A stretch of 64,000 nt of DNA from Oscillospiraceae bacterium (GCA_015064895.1 SVRI01000004.1:62001-126000), one strand, 5' to 3'; shown: positions 35,770 to 45,368, counted from the stretch's first letter. The notes: generated by a model not told the origin, from the letters alone. Numbers and translations are program-made.

Positions 35770-36306
35770 ATGAGTAAGTACGCTGGTACACAGACAGAAA
35801 AAAATCTTGAGGCTGCTTTTGCCGGTGAATCGCAGGCTAGAAATAAGTATACATATTTTGCTTCTGTTGCAAAAAAAGAAGGTTATGAGCAGATTTCCGC
35901 ACTTTTCTTAAAGACAGCTGATAACGAAAAAGAACACGCAAAATTGTGGTTCAAGGAACTTGAAGGTATAGGTGATACAGCACATAATCTTGCTGAAGCT
36001 GCTGCAGGCGAAAACTATGAATGGACTGACATGTATGCAGGCTTTGCAGAAACAGCCGAAAAAGAAGGCTTCCCAGAACTTGCGGCTAAGTTCAGACTTG
36101 TTGCTGCCATTGAAAAGCAGCATGAAGAAAGATACAGAGCTCTTCTCAAGAATGTTGAAACTGCTGCTGTTTTCGAAAAGAGTGAAGTTAAGGTATGGGA
36201 ATGCCGCAACTGCGGTCATATAGTTGTCGGAACAAAGGCTCCTGAGCTTTGTCCTACATGTGCACATCCCAAGGCATACTTCGAAGTTCATGCTGAAAAC
36301 TATTAA
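35770..36306 (+). CDS. rbr: Rubrerythrin
   Basis: Non-haem iron peroxidase (178 aa) that reduces hydrogen peroxide in anaerobes. The four-helix diiron domain shows [14 protein letters not shown] and [11 protein letters not shown] near the N-terminus and [12 protein letters not shown] plus EKQHEERY further on. The C-terminal rubredoxin-like domain has CRNCG and CPTCAHP. The start has a strong AAGGAGG site. It indicates an anaerobe needing oxidative-stress defence. The downstream alkD gene overlaps its end. Confidence 0.96.
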   Translation: MSKYAGTQTEKNLEAAFAGESQARNKYTYFASVAKKEGYEQISALFLKTADNEKEHAKLWFKELEGIGDTAHNLAEAAAGENYEWTDMYAGFAETAEKEGFPELAAKFRLVAAIEKQHEERYRALLKNVETAAVFEKSEVKVWECRNCGHIVVGTKAPELCPTCAHPKAYFEVHAENY

Positions 36307-36985
36307 TTCAGACGAAATAAGAGAAAAATTATTAAATATGCAGGATACAGCCTACCGTGATTTTCACAGTAGGCTTATTCCAACTGTTGATAAAAGCAGA
36401 GTAATTGGTGTCAGAACACCGCAACTACGAAAGTTTTCAAAAGAACTTGTTAAGCACTTTGATGTCAGTGCTTTTTTAAGCGACTTGCCTCATTATTTCT
36501 ATGAGGAAAATAATCTTCATGCTTTTATTATAGAATCATTTCATGATTTTGATACATGTACTGCTGCTTTAGACATATTTTTGCCATATGTCGATAATTG
36601 GGCTACCTGTGACGGATTGAGGCCCAAGTGTTTTTACAAGAATTCCGATAAACTTGCCGATAAAGCACTTTTTTGGATAAAAGATGAAAGAACCTATGTA
36701 AAACGGTTCGGCATTGGTGTGTTGATGAATCATTTTCTTGATGACAAATTTGATGAAAGATTTCTGAAAATTGTTTCACAAATCGAAAGCGATGAATATT
36801 ATATAAAAATGATGGTTGCCTGGTACTTTGCAACGGCTCTTGCAAAACAGTTTGACGTTTCAGTTTTGATAATCGAAAATAGGATTCTTGACAGGTGGAC
36901 ACATAATAAGACAATACAGAAGGCTGTCGAAAGCTATCGTATAACAAAGGAACAAAAGGATTATTTGAAAACTCTTAAATATTAG
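36290..36985 (+). CDS. DNA alkylation repair protein (AlkD-like)
   Basis: HEAT-repeat alpha-solenoid protein of 231 aa resembling AlkD DNA glycosylases, which remove bulky or cationic alkylated bases without base flipping. [15 protein letters not shown], the segment [10 protein letters not shown] and later helices ([27 protein letters not shown]) match the family, including the Trp-Asp pair in NWATCD. ATG 36290 lies inside the rubrerythrin gene (17-bp overlap), so translation is coupled; there is no strong ribosome site. Linking it with rubrerythrin gives a damage-defence unit. Confidence 0.85.
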   Translation: MLKTINSDEIREKLLNMQDTAYRDFHSRLIPTVDKSRVIGVRTPQLRKFSKELVKHFDVSAFLSDLPHYFYEENNLHAFIIESFHDFDTCTAALDIFLPYVDNWATCDGLRPKCFYKNSDKLADKALFWIKDERTYVKRFGIGVLMNHFLDDKFDERFLKIVSQIESDEYYIKMMVAWYFATALAKQFDVSVLIIENRILDRWTHNKTIQKAVESYRITKEQKDYLKTLKY

Positions 36986-36989
36986 CAAA

Positions 36990-37013
36990 ACACCTCCCTT
37001 TATCGGGAGGTGT
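36990..37013. terminator. Bidirectional terminator
   Basis: A 9-bp stem ACACCTCCC/GGGAGGTGT lies between convergent alkD and the TetM-like gene, followed by a short AATTTTA run. Confidence 0.75.
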
Positions 37014-37017
37014 AATT

Positions 37018-39594
37018 TTATATATTGCTTATATAATCTCGGATTGCCTTTTCTGCGTCAGTAACTTCTTTTATAAATGACGCTGCAGGTACTCTCAGAG
37101 CGCCGTTGCCAAGAATTATCATTTGCTCAGGACCGTCGCTTGTAGCAACTCTTACAATGTGATCCTTGCTGAGTTTGTATGCCGCCTTTTCAATGTAGGT
37201 GTCGGCGGTCTTAGCTTCTTTGGTGTATACAACGGTTATATTTCTAAAGTTTTCAATTGTTCCCGGGTTCTTGTGAACCTTGTATGCATCAAATACCAGT
37301 ATTATTTCAAGTTTGCTGAATCCTTGATAATTACACAGCCTGTCAATCAGTTCATTTCTTGCATATTCAAGATTGGTTGATGCCGTTTTCTTAAACTCAT
37401 CCCACGCAAAAATAATGTTATAACCATCTATAAGCAAGTATTCAGGACCTTTTGGCATATGATTCGGTTTTTGCTTTGGTGATTTTTGTATAGGCTTTGC
37501 AACTGATGGATTGAACTTCGTTTTGGGTTCTTCCCGTTTTTTAATTGGACCGTAGGTTCTTTCAAAAATCTGCATCAGCTCTTTGTCGGTAGCAACGGCA
37601 GAACAATAATCTGCAGCTCTTCGTTTGATTTCTTTCTTGTATTCAATTTCTTCTTTGTCCATATTGAAGTAGCTTTCAAGGTGCATATGCTGTTCTACGT
37701 CTGACCACCTTACAAAAACTGCCGCACCGCCTGAACAGAAAATAGAATCCGGACTGTTAGCTATATCAGCCTCGGGATCGTACGATACACTCTTTACTAT
37801 ATCGTCCTGATTGTGACATTCCTTGTAGCCAAGAAGTGAAAGGTTGATTCTGCCGAGACCGTGTGTTATACCCGCAAGCTCAGAAGGATAGTTTCGCATT
37901 TCTGATACGGGTGCTGTTCCTTTCAGCGTACTGTATTCACCGTCTGTTTCGGGAATTCCCATAGTGCCTGACATTTTTTGGACATCTGTCATAATTCGTC
38001 CCATGTTGTCACATGGAACCGTGATTTCGTAGTTATACCACGGCTCAAGAAGTATGCTTTTTGCTTTCATTAATCCTTGTCTTACGGCTCTGTATGTTGC
38101 TTGCCTGAAGTCGCCGCCCTCGGTGTGCTTTTTATGGGCTTTTCCGGATACGAGTGTTATTTTTATGTCTGTAATCGGTGAGCCCGTCAGAACCCCTAAA
38201 TGAGTCTTTTCTTCAAGGTGAGAAAGAATCAGTCTTTGCCAGTTTCTTTCGAGAAAATCGGTGTCGCAGTCAGATTCAATAATTACACCTGTACCTCGTT
38301 CAAGAGGGGAAAGAAGCAGGTGTACTTCAGAGTAGTGGCGAAGCGGCTCGTAGTGACCGACACCTTCGACAGTATTATCAATTGTTTCAAGATAAACGAT
38401 ACTTCCTTCACCGAACTCTACATCAATGTCAAATCTCTGCTTTATTTGATGCCTGATTATTTCAAGTTGTATTTCGCCCATCAGTAAGACATGTATTTCC
38501 TGAAAGCCATCGTTAAATGTAACCTTCAGTGTCGGGTCTTCGGCTTCAAGTATGCGCATTTTAGTGAGCATGGTATGAGCATCTGTTGATTTTGGAACCA
38601 TCACCTTATAGTTAAGTATCGGCGTAAGTAACGGTGTAAAGCACTCATTTTCGAATCCCAAAGCAGAACCCGATGGCATGTCTGTTATACCTGTTATGGC
38701 ACATATGTCGCCTGCAGAGGCGGTATTTGTACTTGTAAATTTGTCGGAATTGTATATTCTTAATTGTTCTACTTTTTCCGATATAAGATTATTCTTTGTG
38801 TCGTAGTATTCCAAGAACTCTTTTACATTAAGGCTTCCGCCCGTAATTTTAAGATGTGTAAGTCTTTCACCGTTTTCACTGTGTGTAATTCTGAAAACTC
38901 GTGCTCCGAATTCGTCGGGATAAACGGGAGGCTGAATATAATTGTCGATGAAAGTAATTAATTCCTTTGTTCCTACAAGTTTTAATGCAGAACCAAAAAG
39001 GCAAGGGAAGAGGGTACAGCTGTTTATTGCACTTTTGATATCTTCTTTATCAATTGAGCTATCGGAAATATACTTTTCCATTAATGCTTCAGAACACATT
39101 GCAAGCTCTTCATGATTTAAAAAATGTGAATACTGAACTGCGCTTTGAGAAAGACGCTTGTGTATACCTCGCATAAGCGTTTCTTCATCAGCATTTGATA
39201 AATCCATTTTGTTTACAAAAATTATTGTCGGAATGTTATATTTTCTTAGTAGCGACCATAAAGTTTCGGTATGGCTTTGAACACCGGAAGATGCACTGAC
39301 CATAAGAACGGCAATATCCAATACCGATATTGCCCTTTCAGTTTCTGCCGAGAAGTCAACATGACCTGGAGTGTCCAAAAGAGTTATTTCGAAATCGTTT
39401 GTATCGAATCTCGCCTGTTTTGAAAAGATGGTTATTCCTCTTTTGCGTTCAAGCTCGAAATTGTCAAGAAAGGTATTCTTGTGATCAACTCTTCCAAGAT
39501 TTCTAATTGCACCCGATTGGTATAAAAGAGCCTCTGATAGGGTGGTTTTTCCGCAGTCAACATGGGCAAGTATACCCATAGTTAATTTGTTCAT
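37018..39594 (-). CDS. TetM-like translational GTPase fused to a Rae1/YacP-type NYN domain
   Basis: Protein of 858 aa in two parts. Residues 1 to about 670 form an EF-G/TetM-type GTPase: AHVDCGKTT (P-loop), RGITI, DTPGHVDF, NKMD, then domains II to V, closer in length and motifs to ribosomal protection proteins than to EF-G. After a Lys/Pro-rich linker, residues ~715-858 form a NYN/PIN-like domain (LLIDGYNIIFAW, ILVFDAYKV, TADTYIEKAA, VATSDGPEQ) as in YacP/Rae1, a ribosome-associated mRNA endonuclease. This suggests a factor that acts in the ribosomal A site and may cleave mRNA. It should not be called a tetracycline resistance gene on this evidence. Confidence 0.85.
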   Translation of the reverse strand: MNKLTMGILAHVDCGKTTLSEALLYQSGAIRNLGRVDHKNTFLDNFELERKRGITIFSKQARFDTNDFEITLLDTPGHVDFSAETERAISVLDIAVLMVSASSGVQSHTETLWSLLRKYNIPTIIFVNKMDLSNADEETLMRGIHKRLSQSAVQYSHFLNHEELAMCSEALMEKYISDSSIDKEDIKSAINSCTLFPCLFGSALKLVGTKELITFIDNYIQPPVYPDEFGARVFRITHSENGERLTHLKITGGSLNVKEFLEYYDTKNNLISEKVEQLRIYNSDKFTSTNTASAGDICAITGITDMPSGSALGFENECFTPLLTPILNYKVMVPKSTDAHTMLTKMRILEAEDPTLKVTFNDGFQEIHVLLMGEIQLEIIRHQIKQRFDIDVEFGEGSIVYLETIDNTVEGVGHYEPLRHYSEVHLLLSPLERGTGVIIESDCDTDFLERNWQRLILSHLEEKTHLGVLTGSPITDIKITLVSGKAHKKHTEGGDFRQATYRAVRQGLMKAKSILLEPWYNYEITVPCDNMGRIMTDVQKMSGTMGIPETDGEYSTLKGTAPVSEMRNYPSELAGITHGLGRINLSLLGYKECHNQDDIVKSVSYDPEADIANSPDSIFCSGGAAVFVRWSDVEQHMHLESYFNMDKEEIEYKKEIKRRAADYCSAVATDKELMQIFERTYGPIKKREEPKTKFNPSVAKPIQKSPKQKPNHMPKGPEYLLIDGYNIIFAWDEFKKTASTNLEYARNELIDRLCNYQGFSKLEIILVFDAYKVHKNPGTIENFRNITVVYTKEAKTADTYIEKAAYKLSKDHIVRVATSDGPEQMIILGNGALRVPAASFIKEVTDAEKAIRDYISNI

Positions 39595-39598
39595 TTCT

Positions 39599-40291
39599 TC
39601 ATCCTTTAATTTTTTCTATTTCAGTAACAGTAAGACAATTGTTTTTAACATAAAACTTAACATCGTAATCAGCATATTTCATAGAGTAAATTCTGTTTTC
39701 GTCGTTCTGATAAGAAGGTCTCGGATCTTGCCGCAGTATCGTTTCAATTTCCGCCTTCAAAGGTGGTTCCATGTTATTACATTCATCTTTAAAGATTACA
39801 GTCAATTCATAGTCTTTTACTTCATCCGAAAAACCGCAGACTGCATCAGGGTGAGAATCTGTAAATTTAAGGTAGGGCTTTATATCAATTATTGGCGTTC
39901 CGTTTAAAAGATCTGCTCCCGAGACCTTGAGAATTATGCCGTTGTCTTTATCGTTTTCGATATAAAGCAATTTTACGCATGACATACCGATTCCGTTGGG
40001 ATGATAGGGGGAACGTGTTGAAAATACGCCGACTCGTTTGTTGCCGCCGAGTCTCGGGGGTCTGACGGTTGGGTACCATTCTTTTTTGTCACTGTTGTTT
40101 TTGTCAAATAACCATAGAATCCAGATGTGAGAGTATTCTTCCAACCCCTTAAAGGCGTTTTGGTCTCTGTATTTCTTGTCAAATATTATAGTGGAAACGG
40201 TGTTGGTAATATTGCTTTGCCTTGGTATTCCGAATTTTTCCGTGAAGTTATTATGTATTGTTGCAATGGGTTCTATTATATGCTGATTCAA
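39599..40291 (-). CDS. trmO: tRNA (adenine(37)-N6)-methyltransferase TrmO
   Basis: TrmO/TsaA-type SAM-dependent enzyme (230 aa) that methylates t6A37 of threonine tRNAs with GGU anticodon. The beta-barrel core shows PIATIHNNF, GIPRQ, LEEYSHIWILWLF, RPPRLGGNKRVGVFSTRSPYHPNGIGMS and GADLLNGTPIIDIKPY, all characteristic. The C-terminal part fits the longer TrmO form. The TTG start at 40291 follows GGAGATGA. The gene ends 4 bp before the TetM-like fusion, so both are made from one mRNA, pairing a tRNA modifier with an A-site factor. Confidence 0.92.
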   Translation of the reverse strand: MNQHIIEPIATIHNNFTEKFGIPRQSNITNTVSTIIFDKKYRDQNAFKGLEEYSHIWILWLFDKNNSDKKEWYPTVRPPRLGGNKRVGVFSTRSPYHPNGIGMSCVKLLYIENDKDNGIILKVSGADLLNGTPIIDIKPYLKFTDSHPDAVCGFSDEVKDYELTVIFKDECNNMEPPLKAEIETILRQDPRPSYQNDENRIYSMKYADYDVKFYVKNNCLTVTEIEKIKG

Positions 40292-40319
40292 TAGATCATC
40301 TCCGTTTGTTTATAACATT

Positions 40320-40348
40320 ATTTTACTATGTTTTTTGTTAAATTTCAA
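40320..40348 (-). promoter_or_regulatory. Promoter of the trmO operon
   Basis: On the minus strand TTGAAA (40343-40348), 17 bp, TAAAAT (40320-40325), 28 bp ahead of the TTG start. Confidence 0.7.
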
Positions 40349-40416
40349 TGATTTTATTCTACTTTGTTAAATTGTGTCTTTAATTTTAAAATATATTAAA
40401 ATAAAATAAAAAAGTA

Positions 40417-40445
40417 TTGCAAATTGTATTGTTTTGTGTTATCAT
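40417..40445 (+). promoter_or_regulatory. Promoter of tRNA-Leu(CAA)
   Basis: TTGCAA (40417-40422), 17 bp, TATCAT (40440-40445), 13 bp ahead of the tRNA. The rest of the gap back to trmO is AT-rich without other features. Confidence 0.65.
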
Positions 40446-40458
40446 ACATAGGAATTAG

Positions 40459-40544
40459 GCCGGTGTGGTGGAATGGCAGACGCGACGGACTCAAAATCCG
40501 TTGGTAGCGATACCGTGTGGGTTCAAGTCCCACCACCGGCACCA
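40459..40544 (+). tRNA. tRNA-Leu (anticodon CAA)
   Basis: An 86-nt class II tRNA with encoded CCA. GCCGGTG pairs with CACCGGC; the anticodon stem ACGGA/TCCGT encloses a loop with anticodon CAA; a variable arm and the T-arm GGGTTCAAGTCCC follow. Confidence 0.95.
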
Positions 40545-40546
40545 AA

Positions 40547-40580
40547 AAGATGCGCAAGATCCTTGTGCATCTTATTTCTC
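40547..40580 (+). terminator. Intrinsic terminator after tRNA-Leu(CAA)
   Basis: A hairpin of about 12 bp with one wobble (40547-40558 with 40562-40573) is followed by a T-rich run. It lies between the tRNA and the lipoprotein gene, so read-through may supply the lipoprotein-ABC mRNA; I see no separate promoter. Confidence 0.75.
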
Positions 40581-40597
40581 TTTTTGGAGGTATTTTT

Positions 40598-42295
40598 ATG
40601 AAATATACCGGTAAACTTATACTGACCATTATTGCACTGTTAATTTCTGTTCTTATGCTTTTTATAAGTTGTTCTGAAGAAGATAATAATGATAAAAAAG
40701 ATAAAACCGAAAAAGATGTTGTGACTGAAGATACAAAAAACAATGCACAGGATGACAAAGAATCTCAAGTCGAGGCCGTTAAGGTTGATGTTTTTGCTGA
40801 AGAAAAGTCAGCCACAAGGGAAATGGTTGGAAATAGATTCACACTTATCAGCAATGGTTTGTTTTCAAATGTTGAAAGGTACGCAGCACTTGATTTTGAG
40901 ACAGTTTCAACTAAATTAAAAGCAAAGTTTGAAACAGATGATGGTTTTGAAGCCTTTTCAAACGATGTTGTATACTTGCAGTCTGTTTATGAGTATATGT
41001 CCTCTCTTGCTGTCGGTAGTGTTGAGGTTGATATGACCCTTGAAAACAATGAAGCTGCCATTAAAACCGACGTTGAGGGCAGTGTAAATGATGAGTCTGT
41101 AATTGAGGGATCGATAATAATTGATAAAGAAAATAACGGTTTGTATTTTGAACTTCCGGATGTTTCAGACGATACTTACTATATAGATATCTCTTCAGGT
41201 TCTTCTGTTGACGAATTTGTTGATTCCGTTGAGAGTCTTCGTGAAACTCAACTTTCCGTTGGCGACGCAAGTGAATTTGCATTACTTCTTTTTGATGACA
41301 AGAGTGCAGAGCTTACTGCAGATTATATTTGTTATTTCTTTGATTTGCTTGGTGAAGGAAATGAAAGCAATGTTACGCTTGATATTGATGGTGTAAGCAA
41401 AGAAGTAAGATGTGTATCTTATGAGTTGACAGAGGAACGTTTTAACGAAATATCTGTTGATCTTCTTGAAACAATCAAAGAAGATGAAACTTTTAAAACA
41501 AAAATTATTGAAATTGTTGATTTCTGCATTGATAATGATTTTGCTTCGGATGTGTTTGGTGCCGTGTCTGACGGTAATGAGTTTTACGAAGATGTAATTA
41601 TTCCTTCCATCGATGTTATGATTTCTGAAATTAATGATTCTGCTGTTGATACTGATAATGTTGTATATATTGATTTGTACTTTGACGGAGATGCACTTGT
41701 CGGAATTATGGGCGATGATGGTGAAACGGTTGTAACAATTGCTTCTCTTGGAAATGACAACTCGTCTGTAACAAAGTTTGTTGTTGATGATAGCGGAACT
41801 GTTTCGGGATTTAGTTTAATCGGAACAATTGATGATTCTCTTTACAGCGGCACATTTACCTTATATGATGGTTTTGATAATACAGAATACGTTATTGTTT
41901 TCAGTGATTTCGATCTTGATAAATATGATGAAGGTGTTTTTTGCGGCACAGTTAAGCTTGATGATGATGTTGTTGCTTTGTTTAGTGATTTAAGCTTTTC
42001 AAAAGAGCTCGAACTTATAGTAAATTTTGATTCCGACTGTGCAACATATTCTGACATTAAAATAACTGCAAATCACGGCGGAAAGCAAGCTTTTACTCTT
42101 GACCTTAACGTTAATGTTGATGATAATGCCGGCGATATAAGGATACCGAACGATTACAAGGATTATGGTGATATGTCTGTGTTTTCTGAGGCTTTGTTTA
42201 AGCAGTCTTTAATCAATACTTTGGTTGAAAACCTTGTCAATGCCGGTGTTTCAAGAAGAGCTTTGCTAGATTTGGCAGCATCTTTTGTTATGTGA
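40598..42295 (+). CDS. Acidic lipoprotein, ABC-exporter associated
   Basis: Secreted lipoprotein of 565 aa. The signal peptide ends in a lipobox-like LFISC (Cys about 24), after which an Asp/Lys/Glu-rich linker begins. The mature part is very acidic, rich in Asp, Val and Ser, and mostly beta-strand; it has no motif that I recognise. ATG 40598 follows GGAGG seven bases ahead; a longer frame from 40517 would begin inside the tRNA. It is followed 15 bp later by an ABC-2 exporter, so it may be an exported partner or sensor of that system. Confidence 0.75.
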   Translation: MKYTGKLILTIIALLISVLMLFISCSEEDNNDKKDKTEKDVVTEDTKNNAQDDKESQVEAVKVDVFAEEKSATREMVGNRFTLISNGLFSNVERYAALDFETVSTKLKAKFETDDGFEAFSNDVVYLQSVYEYMSSLAVGSVEVDMTLENNEAAIKTDVEGSVNDESVIEGSIIIDKENNGLYFELPDVSDDTYYIDISSGSSVDEFVDSVESLRETQLSVGDASEFALLLFDDKSAELTADYICYFFDLLGEGNESNVTLDIDGVSKEVRCVSYELTEERFNEISVDLLETIKEDETFKTKIIEIVDFCIDNDFASDVFGAVSDGNEFYEDVIIPSIDVMISEINDSAVDTDNVVYIDLYFDGDALVGIMGDDGETVVTIASLGNDNSSVTKFVVDDSGTVSGFSLIGTIDDSLYSGTFTLYDGFDNTEYVIVFSDFDLDKYDEGVFCGTVKLDDDVVALFSDLSFSKELELIVNFDSDCATYSDIKITANHGGKQAFTLDLNVNVDDNAGDIRIPNDYKDYGDMSVFSEALFKQSLINTLVENLVNAGVSRRALLDLAASFVM

Positions 42296-42310
42296 TTTAG
42301 AGGATAGAGT

Positions 42311-42979
42311 ATGTCTTTAAGTATTAATAATATTAAAAAGAATTATGGAAAAAAGCAAGTATTGAAATCAATATCTGTCAATGTAGAAAAGGGAAAATGC
42401 GTAGGTATTCTCGGACTAAACGGAAGTGGTAAGTCCACATTCTTCAATGTACTTTCCGGGATTTGTAAATGTGATTCAGGCACTTTTCTTTTTGATGGTG
42501 TGGATATGTTTTCAGACAAGAAATCAAGAAGTAAACTTCTGGGTTATATTACTCAGAATCCGCCCTTGATTGATGAATTGTCAGGGCTTGATAATCTAAA
42601 GCTTTGGTATAACAAAAAAAGCTTGCAAGCCGAGCTTGAAAACGGAGTGTTAAAGCTTTTGGGTGTTGATGAGTTTTTAAAGGTCAAGGTGTCAAAAATG
42701 TCCGGCGGCATGAAAAAACGTCTTGCCATTGGTTGTGCCGTAGCACACAGACCGTCTTTGTTACTTCTTGATGAGCCTTCAGCCGCACTTGACTTGCAGT
42801 GTAAGGAAAGGATTGCAGCATACCTTACACAGTTTAAGGCAAACGGCGGGACTGTACTTATTGCCACACATGACATTCAGGATTTGGAGTTTTGTGATAA
42901 AATTGTTATTTTTAAGGATGGCATAAGTCAGCAGTACTCATATGACGGAGATGCGTCTAAGCTGATTGCCGCTTTGTAA
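42311..42979 (+). CDS. ABC transporter ATP-binding protein
   Basis: ATPase subunit of 222 aa. Walker A GLNGSGKST, Q-loop in YITQNPPL, signature MSGGMKKRLAIG, Walker B LLLLDEPSAALD and the switch His in IATHDIQ are complete. The Arg/Lys-rich signature places it with exporters of the ABC-2 type. Two permease genes follow without gaps, so the complex would be one ATPase dimer with two different membrane subunits. The transported substrate is unknown. Confidence 0.92.
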   Translation: MSLSINNIKKNYGKKQVLKSISVNVEKGKCVGILGLNGSGKSTFFNVLSGICKCDSGTFLFDGVDMFSDKKSRSKLLGYITQNPPLIDELSGLDNLKLWYNKKSLQAELENGVLKLLGVDEFLKVKVSKMSGGMKKRLAIGCAVAHRPSLLLLDEPSAALDLQCKERIAAYLTQFKANGGTVLIATHDIQDLEFCDKIVIFKDGISQQYSYDGDASKLIAAL

Positions 42980-42981
42980 TT

Positions 42982-44226
42982 ATGTTGATACTTAATTATT
43001 TTAAATGCTGCTTAAAAAGAAATTCAAAGTTTTTTCCTGCTGCTTTGATTTTTTCTTTAATAATTATGCTTCTTCTTGCAGGCATGTTCTTTGCCTTTTT
43101 CGGCACAAGAGAAGAGGTTGTTGAGTTTAATTCCAACGTTTCAATTGGAATTGTTGCAAACAACGAGGATAAATACCTAAAAATGGGTATTGATGCAATA
43201 GAAACTCTTGATACCACAAGCTCTTATCTTTCGCTTGTATATTACGACGATGAAGAATCTGCCGTAAATGACATGAAAAGCGAAACTATTATGGGATATC
43301 TTCTAATACCCGACGATTATGTCAGATCCGTTCTTCGCGGTGATAATATAACAGCCACTTTTGTGTCTAACAATTCAATAATTGATATGGCCCCCATGAT
43401 AGTTAATGATGTTATTGATACAGTATCAGACCTTGTGTTTGAATCGCAGGTTGGGATTTTTGCCATGGAAGAATTCTATAATGAATATGATGTAAAAGGT
43501 TACAAACAGGCAATTACAGATATCAATGTTAAGTATATCAGCTTTGTAGTTGACAGAGCAAATATGGTTGAAGTCACAGAGGTTAAGGCATATAAGCAAA
43601 ACTCTATGCAAGGTTATTTTGCTTGTGTGTTCTTTGTAATTATTGTAATTCTTGTCGGCGTATTATGCTCAGGAATATGCATTAAACGAGATTTATCAAT
43701 GACAAGATTACTGAATTCTCGTGGATGTAGTGCTGTCTGCCAGACTTTTATTGACTTTATATGTTTTTGTTTTATTCCGATTTTGATAGTACTGTTTATA
43801 TTTGTCTGCATGGTATTGTTCTTCAGCCTTAATACTTGTATTATTCCCGAGTATTCTGACCTCACATTGTATGGCTACTTTGACATGTTCATCAAAATGA
43901 TACCCGGCATTCTTGCGATTTGTTCTTTGCAATTTCTTATTTATGAATTTTGCAGTGATGTTATTACGGGTTCTTTGCTTCAGTTTGTAGTGTCTATTGG
44001 TCTTGCTTACATTTCCGGTTGCCTGTATCCCATATCTTTTTTTCCTGAAAATATTCAAAATGTTGTAAAGTTTACTCCTTTTGGTGTAGCTATAGAGTCA
44101 TTTAAACAAATATCACTTGATATTCTGAATATGAATAATATATATTTGTGTATAGGATATTGCATTGTCTTTGTTTTATTGTCTACCCTTGTGAGAATTA
44201 TTAAGATAAGGAGTAGAGCAGTATGA
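42982..44226 (+). CDS. ABC-2 type transporter permease, first subunit
   Basis: Membrane protein of 414 aa with the ABC-2/NatB layout: one N-terminal helix (residues ~18-42), a large outside domain of about 180 residues (VSIGIVANNEDKY onward) and a C-terminal block of five or six helices from ~215. The start lies 2 bp after the ATPase stop and its end overlaps the second permease by 4 bp, so the three are translated together. The outside domain resembles those of exporters for peptides, drugs or Na+; no specific substrate can be given. Confidence 0.85.
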   Translation: MLILNYFKCCLKRNSKFFPAALIFSLIIMLLLAGMFFAFFGTREEVVEFNSNVSIGIVANNEDKYLKMGIDAIETLDTTSSYLSLVYYDDEESAVNDMKSETIMGYLLIPDDYVRSVLRGDNITATFVSNNSIIDMAPMIVNDVIDTVSDLVFESQVGIFAMEEFYNEYDVKGYKQAITDINVKYISFVVDRANMVEVTEVKAYKQNSMQGYFACVFFVIIVILVGVLCSGICIKRDLSMTRLLNSRGCSAVCQTFIDFICFCFIPILIVLFIFVCMVLFFSLNTCIIPEYSDLTLYGYFDMFIKMIPGILAICSLQFLIYEFCSDVITGSLLQFVVSIGLAYISGCLYPISFFPENIQNVVKFTPFGVAIESFKQISLDILNMNNIYLCIGYCIVFVLLSTLVRIIKIRSRAV

Positions 44227-45365
44227 TTATTACAAACTTAAAATGGTTTCTTGCTTTCTTTAAAAGAATGTCCAGAAAGCCTGTGTTTCTTGTTACACTT
44301 CTGATTATTCCCGTCATTTGTATTGCTATGAATGTTGTTTCCGATGAAGAAAGTGGGATTATGATAATTGGTCTTTCATCTTATGATGTAAATGATTCTG
44401 TTTATAAGAATATTGCAAGGGAACTAAAGAGTGAATCGACATCGCTTTTGTTTGTTGAGTATTCCACACCCGATGAGGCAATTGAAGATGTTAAAAAGGG
44501 AAAGGCTTCTTCGGCGTGGGTTTTTGCGGATGATCTTGACAAAACCATGGCAGAGTTTGTATCCGGCAATACCGAGGAAAAGCTTTGTAATGTTTATCTC
44601 AATGAAGACACGGTTTTAAAACAGCTTTCCAGAGAAAAGCTTCACGGTGTGCTTTTCAAAAACCTGTCCTATGACATATACGTTAATTTCATGAACAGCA
44701 GGAATATTGATTCTGAATATGCTGACGAAAATACATATAAAGAGCTTTTTGATGCACAAAAAGAATCCCTGTCGGATGAATTGATTGCATTTGAGTTTTA
44801 CAATTCTCCAAATAAAAAAATAGAAGACACAAATTATCTGACTTCTCCTTTAAGAGGTCTCTTGGCAACGGCGTTGATAATATGCTGCCTTGCTGCAATG
44901 ATGTACAGTCTTGAAGATGAAAATGAAGGAAAGTATGCAATGTTTCCTATAAATAAAAGACTAAAGCTTCATTATCTGTCGTCATATGCATCGGTGCTGT
45001 ATGTTTTTGTTGCTGTCATTATTGCTATGAGCTTTTCCGGTTTATTAAGAGAAAACATTTTTCTTGAGATTATATATTTGCTAGTATATTGTATTATATC
45101 GGTCGGATTTTGTGTTGCTGTTGGTATTGTCTGTAAAAAGAAAGCAAGACTTTGCTTTGCATTTCCTATGCTGATTGTTTTGACAATCGCTCTTTGTCCA
45201 ATTTTTGTCAGTGTTCCCGGGCTTGAGCCGATAAAGGTAATGCTGCCGACATATCACTATCTCATGACTTTTGTTGACCCTTTGCATTTTTCACATATGC
45301 TTTTATATGCAGTTATTATATACGGTCTGGATTTTGTTTTGTACCGGTTATTAAACAGGGAATAA
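44223..45365 (+). CDS. ABC-2 type transporter permease, second subunit
   Basis: Membrane protein of 380 aa with the same order as the preceding permease: one N-terminal helix (residues ~19-37), an outside domain (MIIGLSSYDVND onward, about 170 residues) and C-terminal helices from ~210. The sequence is diverged from its neighbour, so they probably form a heterodimer. It overlaps the first permease by ATGA and ends just before a strong terminator, which closes the lipoprotein-ABC unit. Confidence 0.83.
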   Translation: MIITNLKWFLAFFKRMSRKPVFLVTLLIIPVICIAMNVVSDEESGIMIIGLSSYDVNDSVYKNIARELKSESTSLLFVEYSTPDEAIEDVKKGKASSAWVFADDLDKTMAEFVSGNTEEKLCNVYLNEDTVLKQLSREKLHGVLFKNLSYDIYVNFMNSRNIDSEYADENTYKELFDAQKESLSDELIAFEFYNSPNKKIEDTNYLTSPLRGLLATALIICCLAAMMYSLEDENEGKYAMFPINKRLKLHYLSSYASVLYVFVAVIIAMSFSGLLRENIFLEIIYLLVYCIISVGFCVAVGIVCKKKARLCFAFPMLIVLTIALCPIFVSVPGLEPIKVMLPTYHYLMTFVDPLHFSHMLLYAVIIYGLDFVLYRLLNRE

Positions 45366-45368
45366 ATT

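Noticed and set aside
37018..39594. Calling the TetM-like protein a tetracycline resistance determinant
   Set aside because: Similarity to ribosomal protection proteins is shared by housekeeping GTPases, and the NYN fusion points to another role; resistance cannot be read from sequence alone.
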